A DNA stretch of 16,271 nt from an uncultured Ruminococcus sp. (GCA_947174085.1 CAMWHN010000019.1:1-16271), one strand, 5' to 3'. Positions 7,435 to 15,395 are shown, counted from the stretch's first letter. Notes: a model not told the origin generated them from the sequence alone. Numbers and translations: made by a program.

Positions 7435-8934
7435 TTACGCAATAATATTTAATTTACTCAGCACATAATTTTCCATGTCTTGTTTTTGAATTACTTCAGA
7501 AAATCTAACTGTTTTATTTTGCAAATCTGCCAAAGACTGTGGCACAGGCAAACCAGAAATTTCCGCTAAATGCGCAACTTGTGCATATTCATCGTCATTA
7601 GATACGACACCTTCGATAGCTTCTAAAACACTCGCACTGAATTTATACGGACTTGCTGTAGACGCAATTAAAGTCTTAGTATTATCACCTGTTTTTGCAA
7701 TATAATCCTGATAAACTTTCACAGCAACAGCCGTATGCGTATCACAAGTATAATTATATTTTTCTTTAAAATCATGAATTGTTTTTTTCGTATCTGCATC
7801 ATCACAGAAACCGGCAACAAAATCATTTTGTAATTTTGCTTTTACAGAATCAGATACTTCATATTTGCCCTGTTCTGACAATTTACCAAACCATTCCTGA
7901 ATTTGCTTATCATTGCCATCTGTAAGAATATATAATAATCTTTCTAAATTACTAGAAATTAAAATATCCATAGACGGTGAGCAAGTCGCATAGAAATCAC
8001 GATTTCTGTCATAAACACCAGTTTCAATAAAATCAGTCAGGACTTTATTAATATTAGACGCACAAATTAACTTTCCAATTGGCACACCCATATTTTTTGC
8101 ATAATACGCTGCAAGAATATTTCCGAAATTACCAGTTGGCACAACGACATTAATCACATCACCAAATTGAATATTACCTTTTTTTGCCATTTCAACATAT
8201 GCAGAAACATAATAAACAATCTGTGGTGCAAGTCTGCCCCAGTTAATCGAATTTGCAGAAGAAAACATTTTACTGGCATTGGCAAGTTTTTCTTTTACAG
8301 CATTATCTGTAAAAATTTTTTTAACACCGTTTTGACAATCGTCAAAATTACCTTCTAATGCACAAACAGTTACATTAGAACCCTCTTGTGTAGCCATTTG
8401 TCTTTTTTGCATAGAAGAAACACCCTGCTCAGGATAAAATACCATAATTTCTGTATTTGGCACATCTTTAAAGCCCTCTAGTGCAGCTTTACCAGTATCA
8501 CCAGAAGTCGCAACCAGAATTACAACTTTTTTATCTTCGCCGTTTTTCTTTAGAGAAGTTGTCAATAAATACGGCAAAATTTGCAAAGCCATATCTTTAA
8601 ATGCACAAGTAGGACCATGCCAAAGTTCTAAAATCTGCGCATTATCAAAAGCATCTGTTAATTCTGCAATCTGTTCTGTTTCAAAATTTTTTGTGTGATA
8701 AGCATTTGCAGTACAATAAGCAATTTCTTCCGGCGTAAAATCCGTTAGAAATTTACCAAAAACAATATTGGCACGTTCTGCATAATTCATATCTGCAAGA
8801 GCTTTTAATTCTTCCATAGAAATCTTTGGAATCTCAGACGGAATAAACAAGCCACCCTCAGCAGAAATACCCTGTGCAATGGCAACAGCACTCGTCACCT
8901 GCAAATTGCTGTTTCTTGTACTCTGATAGTACAT
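7435..8934 (-). CDS. thrC: Threonine synthase
   Basis: A PLP-dependent enzyme that converts O-phosphohomoserine to threonine, the last step of threonine biosynthesis. The pyridoxal-binding lysine is Lys113 in HGPTCAFKDMALQ, a hallmark of the family, and the PLP-phosphate-binding loop reads ATSGDTGKAAL. At 499 residues it matches the longer threonine synthase subgroup. The ATG at 8934 was chosen because GGGTGG lies five bases upstream and the N-terminus MYYQSTRN fits the family. The open frame up to 9018 overlaps the end of yraN and adds an unlikely basic extension. No leader peptide or T-box is seen in the 31-base gap to yraN, so local amino-acid control is not apparent. Confidence 0.95.
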   Translation of the reverse strand: MYYQSTRNSNLQVTSAVAIAQGISAEGGLFIPSEIPKISMEELKALADMNYAERANIVFGKFLTDFTPEEIAYCTANAYHTKNFETEQIAELTDAFDNAQILELWHGPTCAFKDMALQILPYLLTTSLKKNGEDKKVVILVATSGDTGKAALEGFKDVPNTEIMVFYPEQGVSSMQKRQMATQEGSNVTVCALEGNFDDCQNGVKKIFTDNAVKEKLANASKMFSSANSINWGRLAPQIVYYVSAYVEMAKKGNIQFGDVINVVVPTGNFGNILAAYYAKNMGVPIGKLICASNINKVLTDFIETGVYDRNRDFYATCSPSMDILISSNLERLLYILTDGNDKQIQEWFGKLSEQGKYEVSDSVKAKLQNDFVAGFCDDADTKKTIHDFKEKYNYTCDTHTAVAVKVYQDYIAKTGDNTKTLIASTASPYKFSASVLEAIEGVVSNDDEYAQVAHLAEISGLPVPQSLADLQNKTVRFSEVIQKQDMENYVLSKLNIIA

Positions 8935-8965
8935 AAAAACCACCCTTTCTAAATTAATAAAAAAT

Positions 8966-9352
8966 TTAGCTATTCTCATGAAAATCCGTTTCATCAAACG
9001 CATTTTCAAGATAATCAATATTTATAATTTTATTATTTTTCGTTGTCACATCTGCAATGTCATATCTAAAATACCAGTCATCTTCATCAAAATGATATTT
9101 TTCGCAAAAGCAATGCGCCGTTTTAATCACAAGCTTTTTTTTGCGATAATTTACAGCTTCCGCACCGGTTGCAAGACTATTTAAATTTCTAGTTTTGACT
9201 TCTACAAAACATAATTCATCTGCTTTTACAGCAATAATATCAATTTCACCGCCACGGATTCTAAAATTTTTTTTAATTATCTGATACCCCAAAGCTTGTA
9301 AATATTCACAAACGGCATTTTCGCCCATGACTCCAATTTCAGAAGCTGTCAT
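8966..9352 (-). CDS. yraN: YraN family (UPF0102) endonuclease-like protein
   Basis: A small protein of the UPF0102/YraN family with a restriction-endonuclease-like fold related to Holliday-junction resolvases; its biological role is poorly defined. The likely metal-binding signature is visible as Asp38 in GGEIDIIA and Glu51-x-Lys53 in FVEVKTR. Length (128 residues) is typical. The ATG overlaps the rnhB stop by four bases (ATGA), indicating coupled translation. The rnhB-yraN pairing is widespread in bacteria, which supports a role in nucleic-acid maintenance. Confidence 0.93.
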   Translation of the reverse strand: MTASEIGVMGENAVCEYLQALGYQIIKKNFRIRGGEIDIIAVKADELCFVEVKTRNLNSLATGAEAVNYRKKKLVIKTAHCFCEKYHFDEDDWYFRYDIADVTTKNNKIINIDYLENAFDETDFHENS

Positions 9353-9972
9353 GGCAAAATTTTTTTCAAGAACGATTTTCTATGAATCGGACAAGCACCG
9401 TTCTGTATTAATAATTTTCTATGTTCTGCCGTGCCGTAGCCTTTATGCTTTTCAAACAAATATTCTGGATAGAGCTTTGCCTGTTCTTTCATGTAATTAT
9501 CACGGGCAACTTTTGCTAAAACAGAAGCCGCTGCAATTGTTGCAGAAATAGCATCACCTTTCACAATACATTCCATACTAATATTTATTTTCGGAAGCTG
9601 ATTCCCATCAATCAATAGATATTCCGGAACTACTTGTAAGCCCTCCACAGCACGTTTCATAGCTAATAAACTTGCCTGCAAAATATTATATTTTTCAATT
9701 TCGGCAATGCTAGCTGTTGCAATACAAAACGCAGTTGCTTTTTTTTGAATTTCCGTAAATAATATTTCACGGCGTTTTTCAGATAATTTTTTACTATCAT
9801 CAAGCCCGACAATATCACAATTTTCAGGTAAAATCACTGCTGCCGCATAGACATCACCAGCCAAAGGACCTCTGCCAGCTTCATCTACACCGCAAATTTT
9901 GCCATATTTTTGAATATATTGCTTATCAAATTCCAGCATAGCTTGCCGTCTTTTTAGAGTTTCTTCTTTCAT
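9349..9972 (-). CDS. rnhB: Ribonuclease HII
   Basis: It cleaves RNA in RNA-DNA hybrids and removes single ribonucleotides embedded in DNA. The DEDD metal-binding set is visible: Asp30 and Glu31 in GVDEAGRGPLAG, Asp122 in LIDGN, and Asp140 in VKGDA, with the family's spacing. It is 207 residues, normal for bacterial RNase HII. The ATG overlaps the rbgA stop (ATGA) and has GAGGTG six bases upstream inside the rbgA end. A second possible start at MLEFDK, 11 residues in, lacks such a site. It lies in an rplS-lepB-rbgA-rnhB block, an arrangement related to rplS-ylqF-rnhB of Bacillus. Confidence 0.96.
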   Translation of the reverse strand: MKEETLKRRQAMLEFDKQYIQKYGKICGVDEAGRGPLAGDVYAAAVILPENCDIVGLDDSKKLSEKRREILFTEIQKKATAFCIATASIAEIEKYNILQASLLAMKRAVEGLQVVPEYLLIDGNQLPKINISMECIVKGDAISATIAAASVLAKVARDNYMKEQAKLYPEYLFEKHKGYGTAEHRKLLIQNGACPIHRKSFLKKILP

Positions 9973-10853
9973 ATTTGCACCTCTGGAGGTAATTCCAGAG
10001 TAATTCTGCCCAATTTCGCACCTCTGAAATCATCTAAAACTGTAATAGCAGCACGTTCTGTATTCACAATACCACCAGAAAGCAACATACCACGTTTTCT
10101 TCCAACAAGTTCTAATAATTTATCGCCTTGTGTTTCTTGTGTTTCTAATTTATAACGCTCTTGTAAAGCTTTTGGATAATTTTCATGCAAATATTCCAGT
10201 AATAGCATAGCAAGAGCTTCTATATCTAAAATCTGGTCTTTTACAGCTCCAGTAAACGCTAATTTAACAGCTACTTGTTGGTCATCTAACTTTGGTGCAA
10301 GCACCCCAGGCATATCTAAAAATTCTGTTTGTTCATCTGCTTTTATCCACTGTTTTGTTCTGGTCACGCCGGGACGGTCTTCTACTTTGGCTCTTTTTGA
10401 TTTTGCCATTTTATTAATAAACGAAGATTTTCCAACATTAGGAATCCCAACAATCATTAATCTAACAGGTCTGCCAGTCATACCAGATTTTTTTCTTTTT
10501 TCCAGTAAATCTTTTAATAAATTTTCTCTCACAGTAGGAATAAAATTTTTTATGCCTTTACCACTCATGCAATCTATTGCCAATGCCGGAATCCCTTGTT
10601 TTTGATACCAGCGAACCCATTTTGCAGTAACAGATGCATCTGCAATATCAGCTTTATTTAAAATTACCATATAGGGCTTGCTGTGCATTAATTCTGCTAA
10701 TTCTGGATTACAGCTACTTTGAGGGATTCTCGCATCTAAAAGCGCAACAACACCGTCTACAAGTGACAAATTTGCTGAAATCATGCGTTTTGTTTTTGTC
10801 ATATGCCCCGGAAACCATTGAATTGTTCCGATTTGAATTTTTTGCTCCGGCAT
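9969..10853 (-). CDS. rbgA: Ribosome biogenesis GTPase RbgA (YlqF)
   Basis: A circularly permuted GTPase that promotes late 50S assembly. The N-terminus carries the family signature IQWFPGHMTK (11-20). The permuted order is clear: G4 NKAD (66-69) comes before G1 GIPNVGKS (136-143) and G3 (180-183). G3 reads DMPG, whereas DTPG is the usual form. The ATG at 10853 was chosen because GTGAGGA lies five bases before it; the in-frame GTG at 10865 is part of that ribosome binding site. The protein is 294 residues. It follows the second signal peptidase gene by 22 bases and overlaps rnhB, so it belongs to the operon behind rplS, and both L19 and RbgA act on the large subunit. Confidence 0.95.
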   Translation of the reverse strand: MPEQKIQIGTIQWFPGHMTKTKRMISANLSLVDGVVALLDARIPQSSCNPELAELMHSKPYMVILNKADIADASVTAKWVRWYQKQGIPALAIDCMSGKGIKNFIPTVRENLLKDLLEKRKKSGMTGRPVRLMIVGIPNVGKSSFINKMAKSKRAKVEDRPGVTRTKQWIKADEQTEFLDMPGVLAPKLDDQQVAVKLAFTGAVKDQILDIEALAMLLLEYLHENYPKALQERYKLETQETQGDKLLELVGRKRGMLLSGGIVNTERAAITVLDDFRGAKLGRITLELPPEVQI

Positions 10854-10875
10854 AGTAATCCTCACTTTCAGATTT

Positions 10876-11490
10876 TTATTTTATAATACCAATACTTTCT
10901 AACGGATATATTCTTGATAACACAATACCATCAATATCTTCTTCAGCAACAAGTCCAACATCTGTATAGCGACTATCCATAGAAATATCCCGATTATCGC
11001 CCATGACAAATACAAAGCCTTCGGGTATCCTAAACGGATACGCAAATGCATTATCTGAATCTGGCAATTGCGTAATTGTATTTGTATATAATTCTTCTAA
11101 CGGTTCGTTATTCAGATAAACAATTCCTTCTTCAGAATTAATATCCAGTGTTTGACCACCAACAGCAATCACACGTTTTACAATGCTTTTATGCAAGCCC
11201 TCTGTTGTATACAGAAAACCGTCTTGCCCAACAAGTACAGCATTTTCTGCATTAATAATCACAATATCACCGCTGTTGGGTCTGCCATTCAACTGAAATA
11301 CAAGCAATCTGTCCGTATCTCGAAGCGTAGGTAACATAGAATCGCCTTTTACTGTTGCAATCTGGAACACATAAGTAAATAAAATTACCATTATCTGAAT
11401 TGGAATAATTGCCCAGCTGGCAACGTCCAGAATTTCACCAATCAATTTATGAATTTTAGAATTTTTAGAAAAACGCACATATTCCCTCAT
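10876..11490 (-). CDS. lepB: Type I signal peptidase (second copy)
   Basis: A membrane-anchored signal peptidase I (family S26A) that removes signal peptides outside the membrane. It has one N-terminal membrane segment (about 24-44), then catalytic Ser51 in KGDSMLPT, catalytic Lys105 in IVKRVIAVGG, and the box VFVMGDNRDISMDSR. The length of 204 residues is typical of Gram-positive SipS-type enzymes. The ATG has AGGAGG seven bases upstream. It starts 22 bases after the first signal peptidase and shares its layout, but differs at most positions outside the motifs, so this is an old duplication. A short inverted repeat (11506-11520) straddles the preceding stop codon. Confidence 0.95.
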   Translation of the reverse strand: MREYVRFSKNSKIHKLIGEILDVASWAIIPIQIMVILFTYVFQIATVKGDSMLPTLRDTDRLLVFQLNGRPNSGDIVIINAENAVLVGQDGFLYTTEGLHKSIVKRVIAVGGQTLDINSEEGIVYLNNEPLEELYTNTITQLPDSDNAFAYPFRIPEGFVFVMGDNRDISMDSRYTDVGLVAEEDIDGIVLSRIYPLESIGIIK

Positions 11491-11512
11491 GGCATAGCCT
11501 CCTATTAGGCAA

Positions 11513-12193
11513 TTAGCCTATGAATCCGAATGTATCAAATACAGGGTGTTGTTTTTTTCCATCTGTTTCCATATTGCATAAACGGAAATAAGCCTTTCCC
11601 AGAACATCTTCTTTTGCAACTAATCCGACAAAAACGCTTCTGCTATCCGTAGAATGATTTCTATTATCTCCCATAACAAATACATAACCTTCTGGTATTA
11701 TCATCGGATAAGAAAAAGCACCATCATTTGAACGAACTGCTTCATTCACATAAGGCTCATCTAAAGCTTCATCATCTACATAAACTAGCCCCTCGTCCAC
11801 TCGAATATCAATTTTCTGTCCCTCAGTCGCAATGACACGCTTAATAATATTTTCATTCAGTCCATAGCCACTATTGACAACTTCCCCGTTGCTGTCTAAA
11901 ACATGCCCGTTAGAATTATAAACAACTACAATATCGCCTTGTTTAGGCGTATATAATAATCTAAGCATAACTAATCTATCTTGGTCTTGCAGCGTTGGCA
12001 CCATAGAGCTACCATCTACCGTAACAGGTCGTGTTACATAAGAAATTAATAACACTACAACAAACAAAGTTATCAGCATTGTTTCTATAATTTCTATAAT
12101 ATCATCAAATAAACTTTTTTTCTTTTCTTCTGGTGTTAATTCTGTTGCTGGCTTTTTATCAGAATTTTTTTCTGTTGCTTCTACAGACTCCAT
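11513..12193 (-). CDS. lepB: Type I signal peptidase (first copy)
   Basis: Signal peptidase I with a longer cytoplasmic N-terminus than the next gene. About 30 charged residues precede one membrane segment (about 37-53). Catalytic Ser63 lies in DGSSMVPT, Lys118 in IIKRVIATEG, and the conserved box reads VFVMGDNRNHSTDSR. It is 226 residues from the ATG at 12193, chosen because GAGGTGA lies five bases upstream; the open frame to 12235 runs into the rplS terminator. No convincing promoter is visible between that terminator and this start, so expression of lepB and the following genes may depend on readthrough from the rplS promoter. Confidence 0.95.
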   Translation of the reverse strand: MESVEATEKNSDKKPATELTPEEKKKSLFDDIIEIIETMLITLFVVVLLISYVTRPVTVDGSSMVPTLQDQDRLVMLRLLYTPKQGDIVVVYNSNGHVLDSNGEVVNSGYGLNENIIKRVIATEGQKIDIRVDEGLVYVDDEALDEPYVNEAVRSNDGAFSYPMIIPEGYVFVMGDNRNHSTDSRSVFVGLVAKEDVLGKAYFRLCNMETDGKKQHPVFDTFGFIG

Positions 12194-12222
12194 TGCATTC
12201 ACCTCTTTTATGCTAAATATGC

Positions 12223-12243
12223 AAAAAAGGGACATTTTGTCCC
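12223..12243 (-). terminator. Rho-independent terminator after rplS
   Basis: In the transcript GGGACA-AAA-TGTCCC is followed directly by six T bases. The stem is short but the geometry is textbook. It lies between rplS and the first lepB and probably works as a partial terminator, giving more L19 than downstream products. Confidence 0.8.
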
Positions 12244-12256
12244 TCTTGCAACATGC

Positions 12257-12294
12257 AGTACAAAAACAGCTATGCTATTAACTGTTTTTGTACT
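12257..12294 (-). repeat. Long perfect hairpin between rplS and lepB
   Basis: AGTACAAAAACAG pairs with CTGTTTTTGTACT, 13 bp without mismatch around a 12-base loop. No T-run follows, so it is not a standard terminator. It may protect the 3' end of the rplS message or mark a processing site. Confidence 0.75.
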
Positions 12295-12295
12295 A

Positions 12296-12307
12296 GGCAC
12301 ATGTGCC
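12296..12307. repeat. Perfect palindrome just after rplS
   Basis: GGCACATGTGCC is a perfect 12-base palindrome two bases after the rplS stop and one base from the 13-bp hairpin. Function unknown; it could fold as a four-bp stem with CATG loop or be a protein site. Confidence 0.5.
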
Positions 12308-12309
12308 AA

Positions 12310-12654
12310 TTAACCTAACTTTTCTTTTAATTTAGCAGCCTTACCCACTCTGTCACGCAAGTAATACAATTTTGCTCTGCGCACTTTACCATGTCTGACA
12401 AGCTCAATTTTGTCAACCGCAGGGGAGTGCAGTGGGAACACACGTTCAATGCCACAGCCATGAGCCACACGTCTCACAGTGAACGTTTCATTAATACCGC
12501 CATGTTTTTTTGCAATGACAGTACCTTCAAAAACTTGAATACGACTTTTTTCGCCTTCTTGAATCTTTACATGTACTTTTACAGTATCACCGATTTCAAT
12601 CACAGGCACGTTTTCTTTCAGACTTGCATCACTAATTAATTTCAATGCATCCAT
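12310..12654 (-). CDS. rplS: 50S ribosomal protein L19
   Basis: A large-subunit protein at the interface with the 30S subunit. The 114-residue sequence shows the L19 pattern, with GDTVKVHVKI near the start, then FEGTVIAKKHGG, FTVRRVAHGCGIERVFPLHSP, and a basic end with RRAKLYYLRDRVGKAAK. The ATG at 12654 was chosen because AGGAGG lies eight bases upstream; the ATG at 12660 is only two bases from it, and the shorter N-terminus matches other L19 proteins. It has its own promoter and structured leader and is followed by a palindrome, a hairpin and a terminator. Confidence 0.97.
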   Translation of the reverse strand: MDALKLISDASLKENVPVIEIGDTVKVHVKIQEGEKSRIQVFEGTVIAKKHGGINETFTVRRVAHGCGIERVFPLHSPAVDKIELVRHGKVRRAKLYYLRDRVGKAAKLKEKLG

Positions 12655-12668
12655 GTTCATTTCCTCCT

Positions 12669-12806
12669 AAAATTCTGGTTCTTCATACACGGGAATCAAT
12701 TATTTTTGCAAAAATTTTGCAACCTCCGTCAGCGGACGAACCTACTTAATGTCTTACGGCATTAACCCTCAATTTCGGCGTGAGAACCGAAACGGATTTC
12801 AAATGC
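12669..12806 (-). promoter_or_regulatory. Structured leader RNA of rplS (L19 leader-like)
   Basis: About 140 bases of untranslated leader hold four local hairpins: 12773-12792 (TTTCGG/CCGAAA), 12746-12765 (TTAATG/CATTAA), 12725-12736 (TCCG/CGGA with CTGA loop) and 12706-12722 (eight-base arms, TTGCAAAA/TTTTGCAA). In addition AGAACC (12682-12677), close to the ribosome binding site, can pair with GGTTCT (12788-12783) or GGTTC (12742-12738). The first pairing would break the first hairpin. L19 autoregulatory leaders are known in Firmicutes; whether this matches that family needs a covariance-model search. Confidence 0.7.
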
Positions 12807-12812
12807 CTTTAT

Positions 12813-12841
12813 ATCATAGCATATTTTGAGAAAAAATGCAA
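12813..12841 (-). promoter_or_regulatory. Sigma-A promoter for rplS
   Basis: TTGCAT (12841-12836), 17 bases, then TATGAT (12818-12813) preceded by TGC, so an extended -10 is also present. It begins seven bases after the end of the DUF2344 gene. Start of transcription should be near 12806. Confidence 0.88.
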
Positions 12842-12847
12842 GTGTTT

Positions 12848-13501
12848 TTACAAAAATTCTTCATAATTTCTGCAAAAAATTTTTGTCCTGCATAGATAAT
12901 TTATTAAAATTGGCTTCCCTGCGTAATTTTTAAACGCATCTATTACAATGCCGATATTAATATTTCCGTCATTTCCGGCAGGTAATCTTAGCATTAAATT
13001 TAATCTATTATCTTTCATGCTGATTTTTTCAACTTGTATGCATGATTTTATATTAATTTCACGCATGCCTTTTTTTGTTCTTTTCTGTGTTAAAATTTCA
13101 GGTTGATTAAAAAATTCTAACCAACAGGCATGTAAATCTAAAATTTCCGGCGCATACAGCTCCAGACTATATTCTGCACTAGTAATATCTTGTGTTTGCT
13201 TATCTGGTTCACGCACACAAATCGCATGTAAACCATTTGGCAAAGCTGAATTTAATTTTTCCAAAATTTCCTGTTCCGGAATTTCTTTTGTTAAACGCAA
13301 GTCCATAACTTCGCAAATGCTTTCGATTCCGAGAGATAATGCCAATGGGAACATTAAATACAAATGCGGGTGAAAGCCTTCTGTATACCATGCCGGCAAA
13401 CCAGAACGTCTCACAGCACGAAGCATACAGCGATTTAAATCTAAATGCGAAATATATTTCATATTATTTTTTTTTTCAAAAACGATTCTATAATCTTTCA
13501 A
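12848..13501 (-). CDS. TIGR03936 / DUF2344 radical SAM-linked protein
   Basis: An uncharacterised cytoplasmic protein of the family annotated as radical SAM-linked (TIGR03936, DUF2344). The recognisable segment is at the N-terminus: YRIVFEKK, then YISHLDLNRCMLRAVRRSGLP and YTEGFHPH. The start was placed at TTG 13501 because it overlaps the upstream stop as TTGA, has GGGAGGG seven bases upstream, and gives 217 residues, the usual size. Longer readings would run back into the radical SAM gene. In some bacteria the two proteins are fused, so they almost certainly act together. No metal-binding cysteine cluster is visible here, so this subunit may bind or present the substrate; that is inference. 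No terminator separates it from the rplS promoter. Confidence 0.88.
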   Translation of the reverse strand: MKDYRIVFEKKNNMKYISHLDLNRCMLRAVRRSGLPAWYTEGFHPHLYLMFPLALSLGIESICEVMDLRLTKEIPEQEILEKLNSALPNGLHAICVREPDKQTQDITSAEYSLELYAPEILDLHACWLEFFNQPEILTQKRTKKGMREINIKSCIQVEKISMKDNRLNLMLRLPAGNDGNINIGIVIDAFKNYAGKPILINYLCRTKIFCRNYEEFL

Positions 13502-15333
13502 AAACAAGCCCTCCCAAGAGATTGATTTGCACCACAACCGGCGCAATATTCCCGACAAGATTTTGTGATTTGTTCTTGATGTGCTTTTTGATTCTCATGA
13601 ATTAAAAATTTTCTGGAAATAAAATAATCGAGATGACTCCACGGCATAATTTCATCATAATTTCTTGTTCGATTCGCATAAAATTCTGGTGATAAATTAT
13701 TTTTTCTAAAAGCCTCATGCCATTTTTGTGCATCAAAAAACTCGTCCCAACTGTCCATATGACAGCCACTTTTCCAAGCATCATAAATCACAGCACAAAG
13801 TCTTCTATCACCTCTTGCCAAAACGGCTTCCATCTGGCTAACCTCTGAAACATGTGTACTAATTTTAATTTTTTTAGATTTAATCGCTTTTTTTAAAATT
13901 TTCTGTTTTCTTAAAATTTCCTCTTTTGTCGCTTGTGGTTCAAATTCAAACGGTGTGAACGGTTTTGGCACAAACGTTGCAGTACTAATCGAAACTTGTA
14001 ATTTGCCTTTAGAACGCTCCGGCATGTCATAAAATAAATTCACAATTTTTTGTGCTAACTCTGCAATACCAGTAATATCTTCATCTGTTTCAGTCGGCAG
14101 ACCCATCATAAAATATAATTTTACTGTGGTATAGCCACCAGCAAAAGCAATTTGACAAGTATTAAATATTTCTTCTTCTGTAATATTTTTATTAATTACA
14201 TTACGCAATCTTTGTGCACCTGCTTCCGGTGCGAATGTCAAGCCACTTTTTCTGATTTTTGTAATTTTCTCTAATACAGATTTAGAAAAATTATCAATTC
14301 TCAGTGACGGCAAAGATAAATTTACATGTTCTTGTTCTGTATATTCCAGTAAATTATCAAGAATTTTTTCCATTTGCGAGTGGTCGCTTGTACTTAACGA
14401 AGATAAAGACAATTCATCATAGCCGGAATTTTTACAGAGTGCAATCCCTTGTTGACAAATTAATTCTGCTGATTTTTCCCGAAACGGTCTGTATAAAAAA
14501 CCGGCTTGACAAAATCTACACCCACGAATACAACCTCTCAGAACTTCAATGGAAATTCTATCATGAATTGGCTCTATAAATGGAATAACTATTTGTTCTG
14601 GATAATAGCATTGATTCAGATTTTTTATTATCCGTTTTTTTATTATTTTCGGCGCATTCTCATGTGGCAAAATTTCTTTTACAGTACCATCTTCATGATA
14701 ATTTACTTCATAAAGTGACGGCACATAAATGCCTTCTATTTGACAAGCTTTTTTTAAAAATTCAGACCTTGTTGCACCAGAATCTTTCATATTTTTATAT
14801 AAATCCAGTAATTCTAAATTTACTTCTTCGCCCTCACCCAGAATAAACAAATCAAAAAAATCTGCTAACGGTTCAGGGTTACAAGCGCAAGGACCTCCGG
14901 CAATTACCAAAGGCGCAAGCTGTTCGCCACGGTCTTTCTGTAATACTGGAACACCTGCTAAATCCAGCATATTTAAAATATTTGTATAAGACATTTCATA
15001 TTGTAGTGTAAAGCCAATAAAATCAAAATCTTTTACAGGGTCGCCACTTTCAAGCGCATAAAGTAAAATATGTTCTCTGCGCATAATATTTTCCATATCT
15101 ACCCATGGCGCAAATACACGTTCACACCAATAATTTTCATACTGATTCGTAAGAGAATATAAAATTTTCATACCCAAATGCGACATACCAATATCATAAA
15201 TATCTGGAAAACAAAATGCAAATCGCACATCAATTTTAGATTTATTTTTTATAATTTCGCCAACTTCACCACCTGTATAGCGTGACGGCTTCTGCACGTC
15301 TAACAAAAACGGCTCTATTTTATTTTTTGACAT
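13498..15333 (-). CDS. TIGR03960-family B12-binding-like/radical SAM protein
   Basis: A radical SAM enzyme of unknown reaction. An N-terminal B12-binding-like domain (about 1-230, with GMSHLGMKIL and AGGPCACNPEPL) is followed by the radical SAM core with the iron-sulfur motif CIRGCRFC (Cys268, Cys272, Cys275). The C-terminus has a further Cys-rich tail with CxxxCxGCG, and four cysteines in the last 23 residues, which may hold a second cluster. The 611-residue length fits TIGR03960. The ATG has GAGGGTG five bases upstream, and a near-consensus promoter lies just before it. It overlaps its TIGR03936 partner by four bases. From memory these two genes usually sit near rplU-rpmA and an RNase E/G gene in Clostridia; here they precede rplS, again a ribosomal context. 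Confidence 0.9.
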   Translation of the reverse strand: MSKNKIEPFLLDVQKPSRYTGGEVGEIIKNKSKIDVRFAFCFPDIYDIGMSHLGMKILYSLTNQYENYWCERVFAPWVDMENIMRREHILLYALESGDPVKDFDFIGFTLQYEMSYTNILNMLDLAGVPVLQKDRGEQLAPLVIAGGPCACNPEPLADFFDLFILGEGEEVNLELLDLYKNMKDSGATRSEFLKKACQIEGIYVPSLYEVNYHEDGTVKEILPHENAPKIIKKRIIKNLNQCYYPEQIVIPFIEPIHDRISIEVLRGCIRGCRFCQAGFLYRPFREKSAELICQQGIALCKNSGYDELSLSSLSTSDHSQMEKILDNLLEYTEQEHVNLSLPSLRIDNFSKSVLEKITKIRKSGLTFAPEAGAQRLRNVINKNITEEEIFNTCQIAFAGGYTTVKLYFMMGLPTETDEDITGIAELAQKIVNLFYDMPERSKGKLQVSISTATFVPKPFTPFEFEPQATKEEILRKQKILKKAIKSKKIKISTHVSEVSQMEAVLARGDRRLCAVIYDAWKSGCHMDSWDEFFDAQKWHEAFRKNNLSPEFYANRTRNYDEIMPWSHLDYFISRKFLIHENQKAHQEQITKSCREYCAGCGANQSLGRACF

Positions 15334-15366
15334 AAAAACACCCTCATAATTTATAAACTGTCTTAT

Positions 15367-15395
15367 ATTTTATCATAAAAAAAATTATTTGTCAA
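15367..15395 (-). promoter_or_regulatory. Sigma-A promoter for the radical SAM gene pair
   Basis: TTGACA (15395-15390), 17 bases, then TAAAAT (15372-15367) preceded by TGA. The -35 box overlaps the stop codon of the M50 protease gene. Confidence 0.85.

Noticed and set aside
8935..9018. Longer thrC N-terminus
   Set aside because: It overlaps the end of yraN, adds a basic segment foreign to threonine synthase, and bypasses the clear GGGTGG site before 8934.
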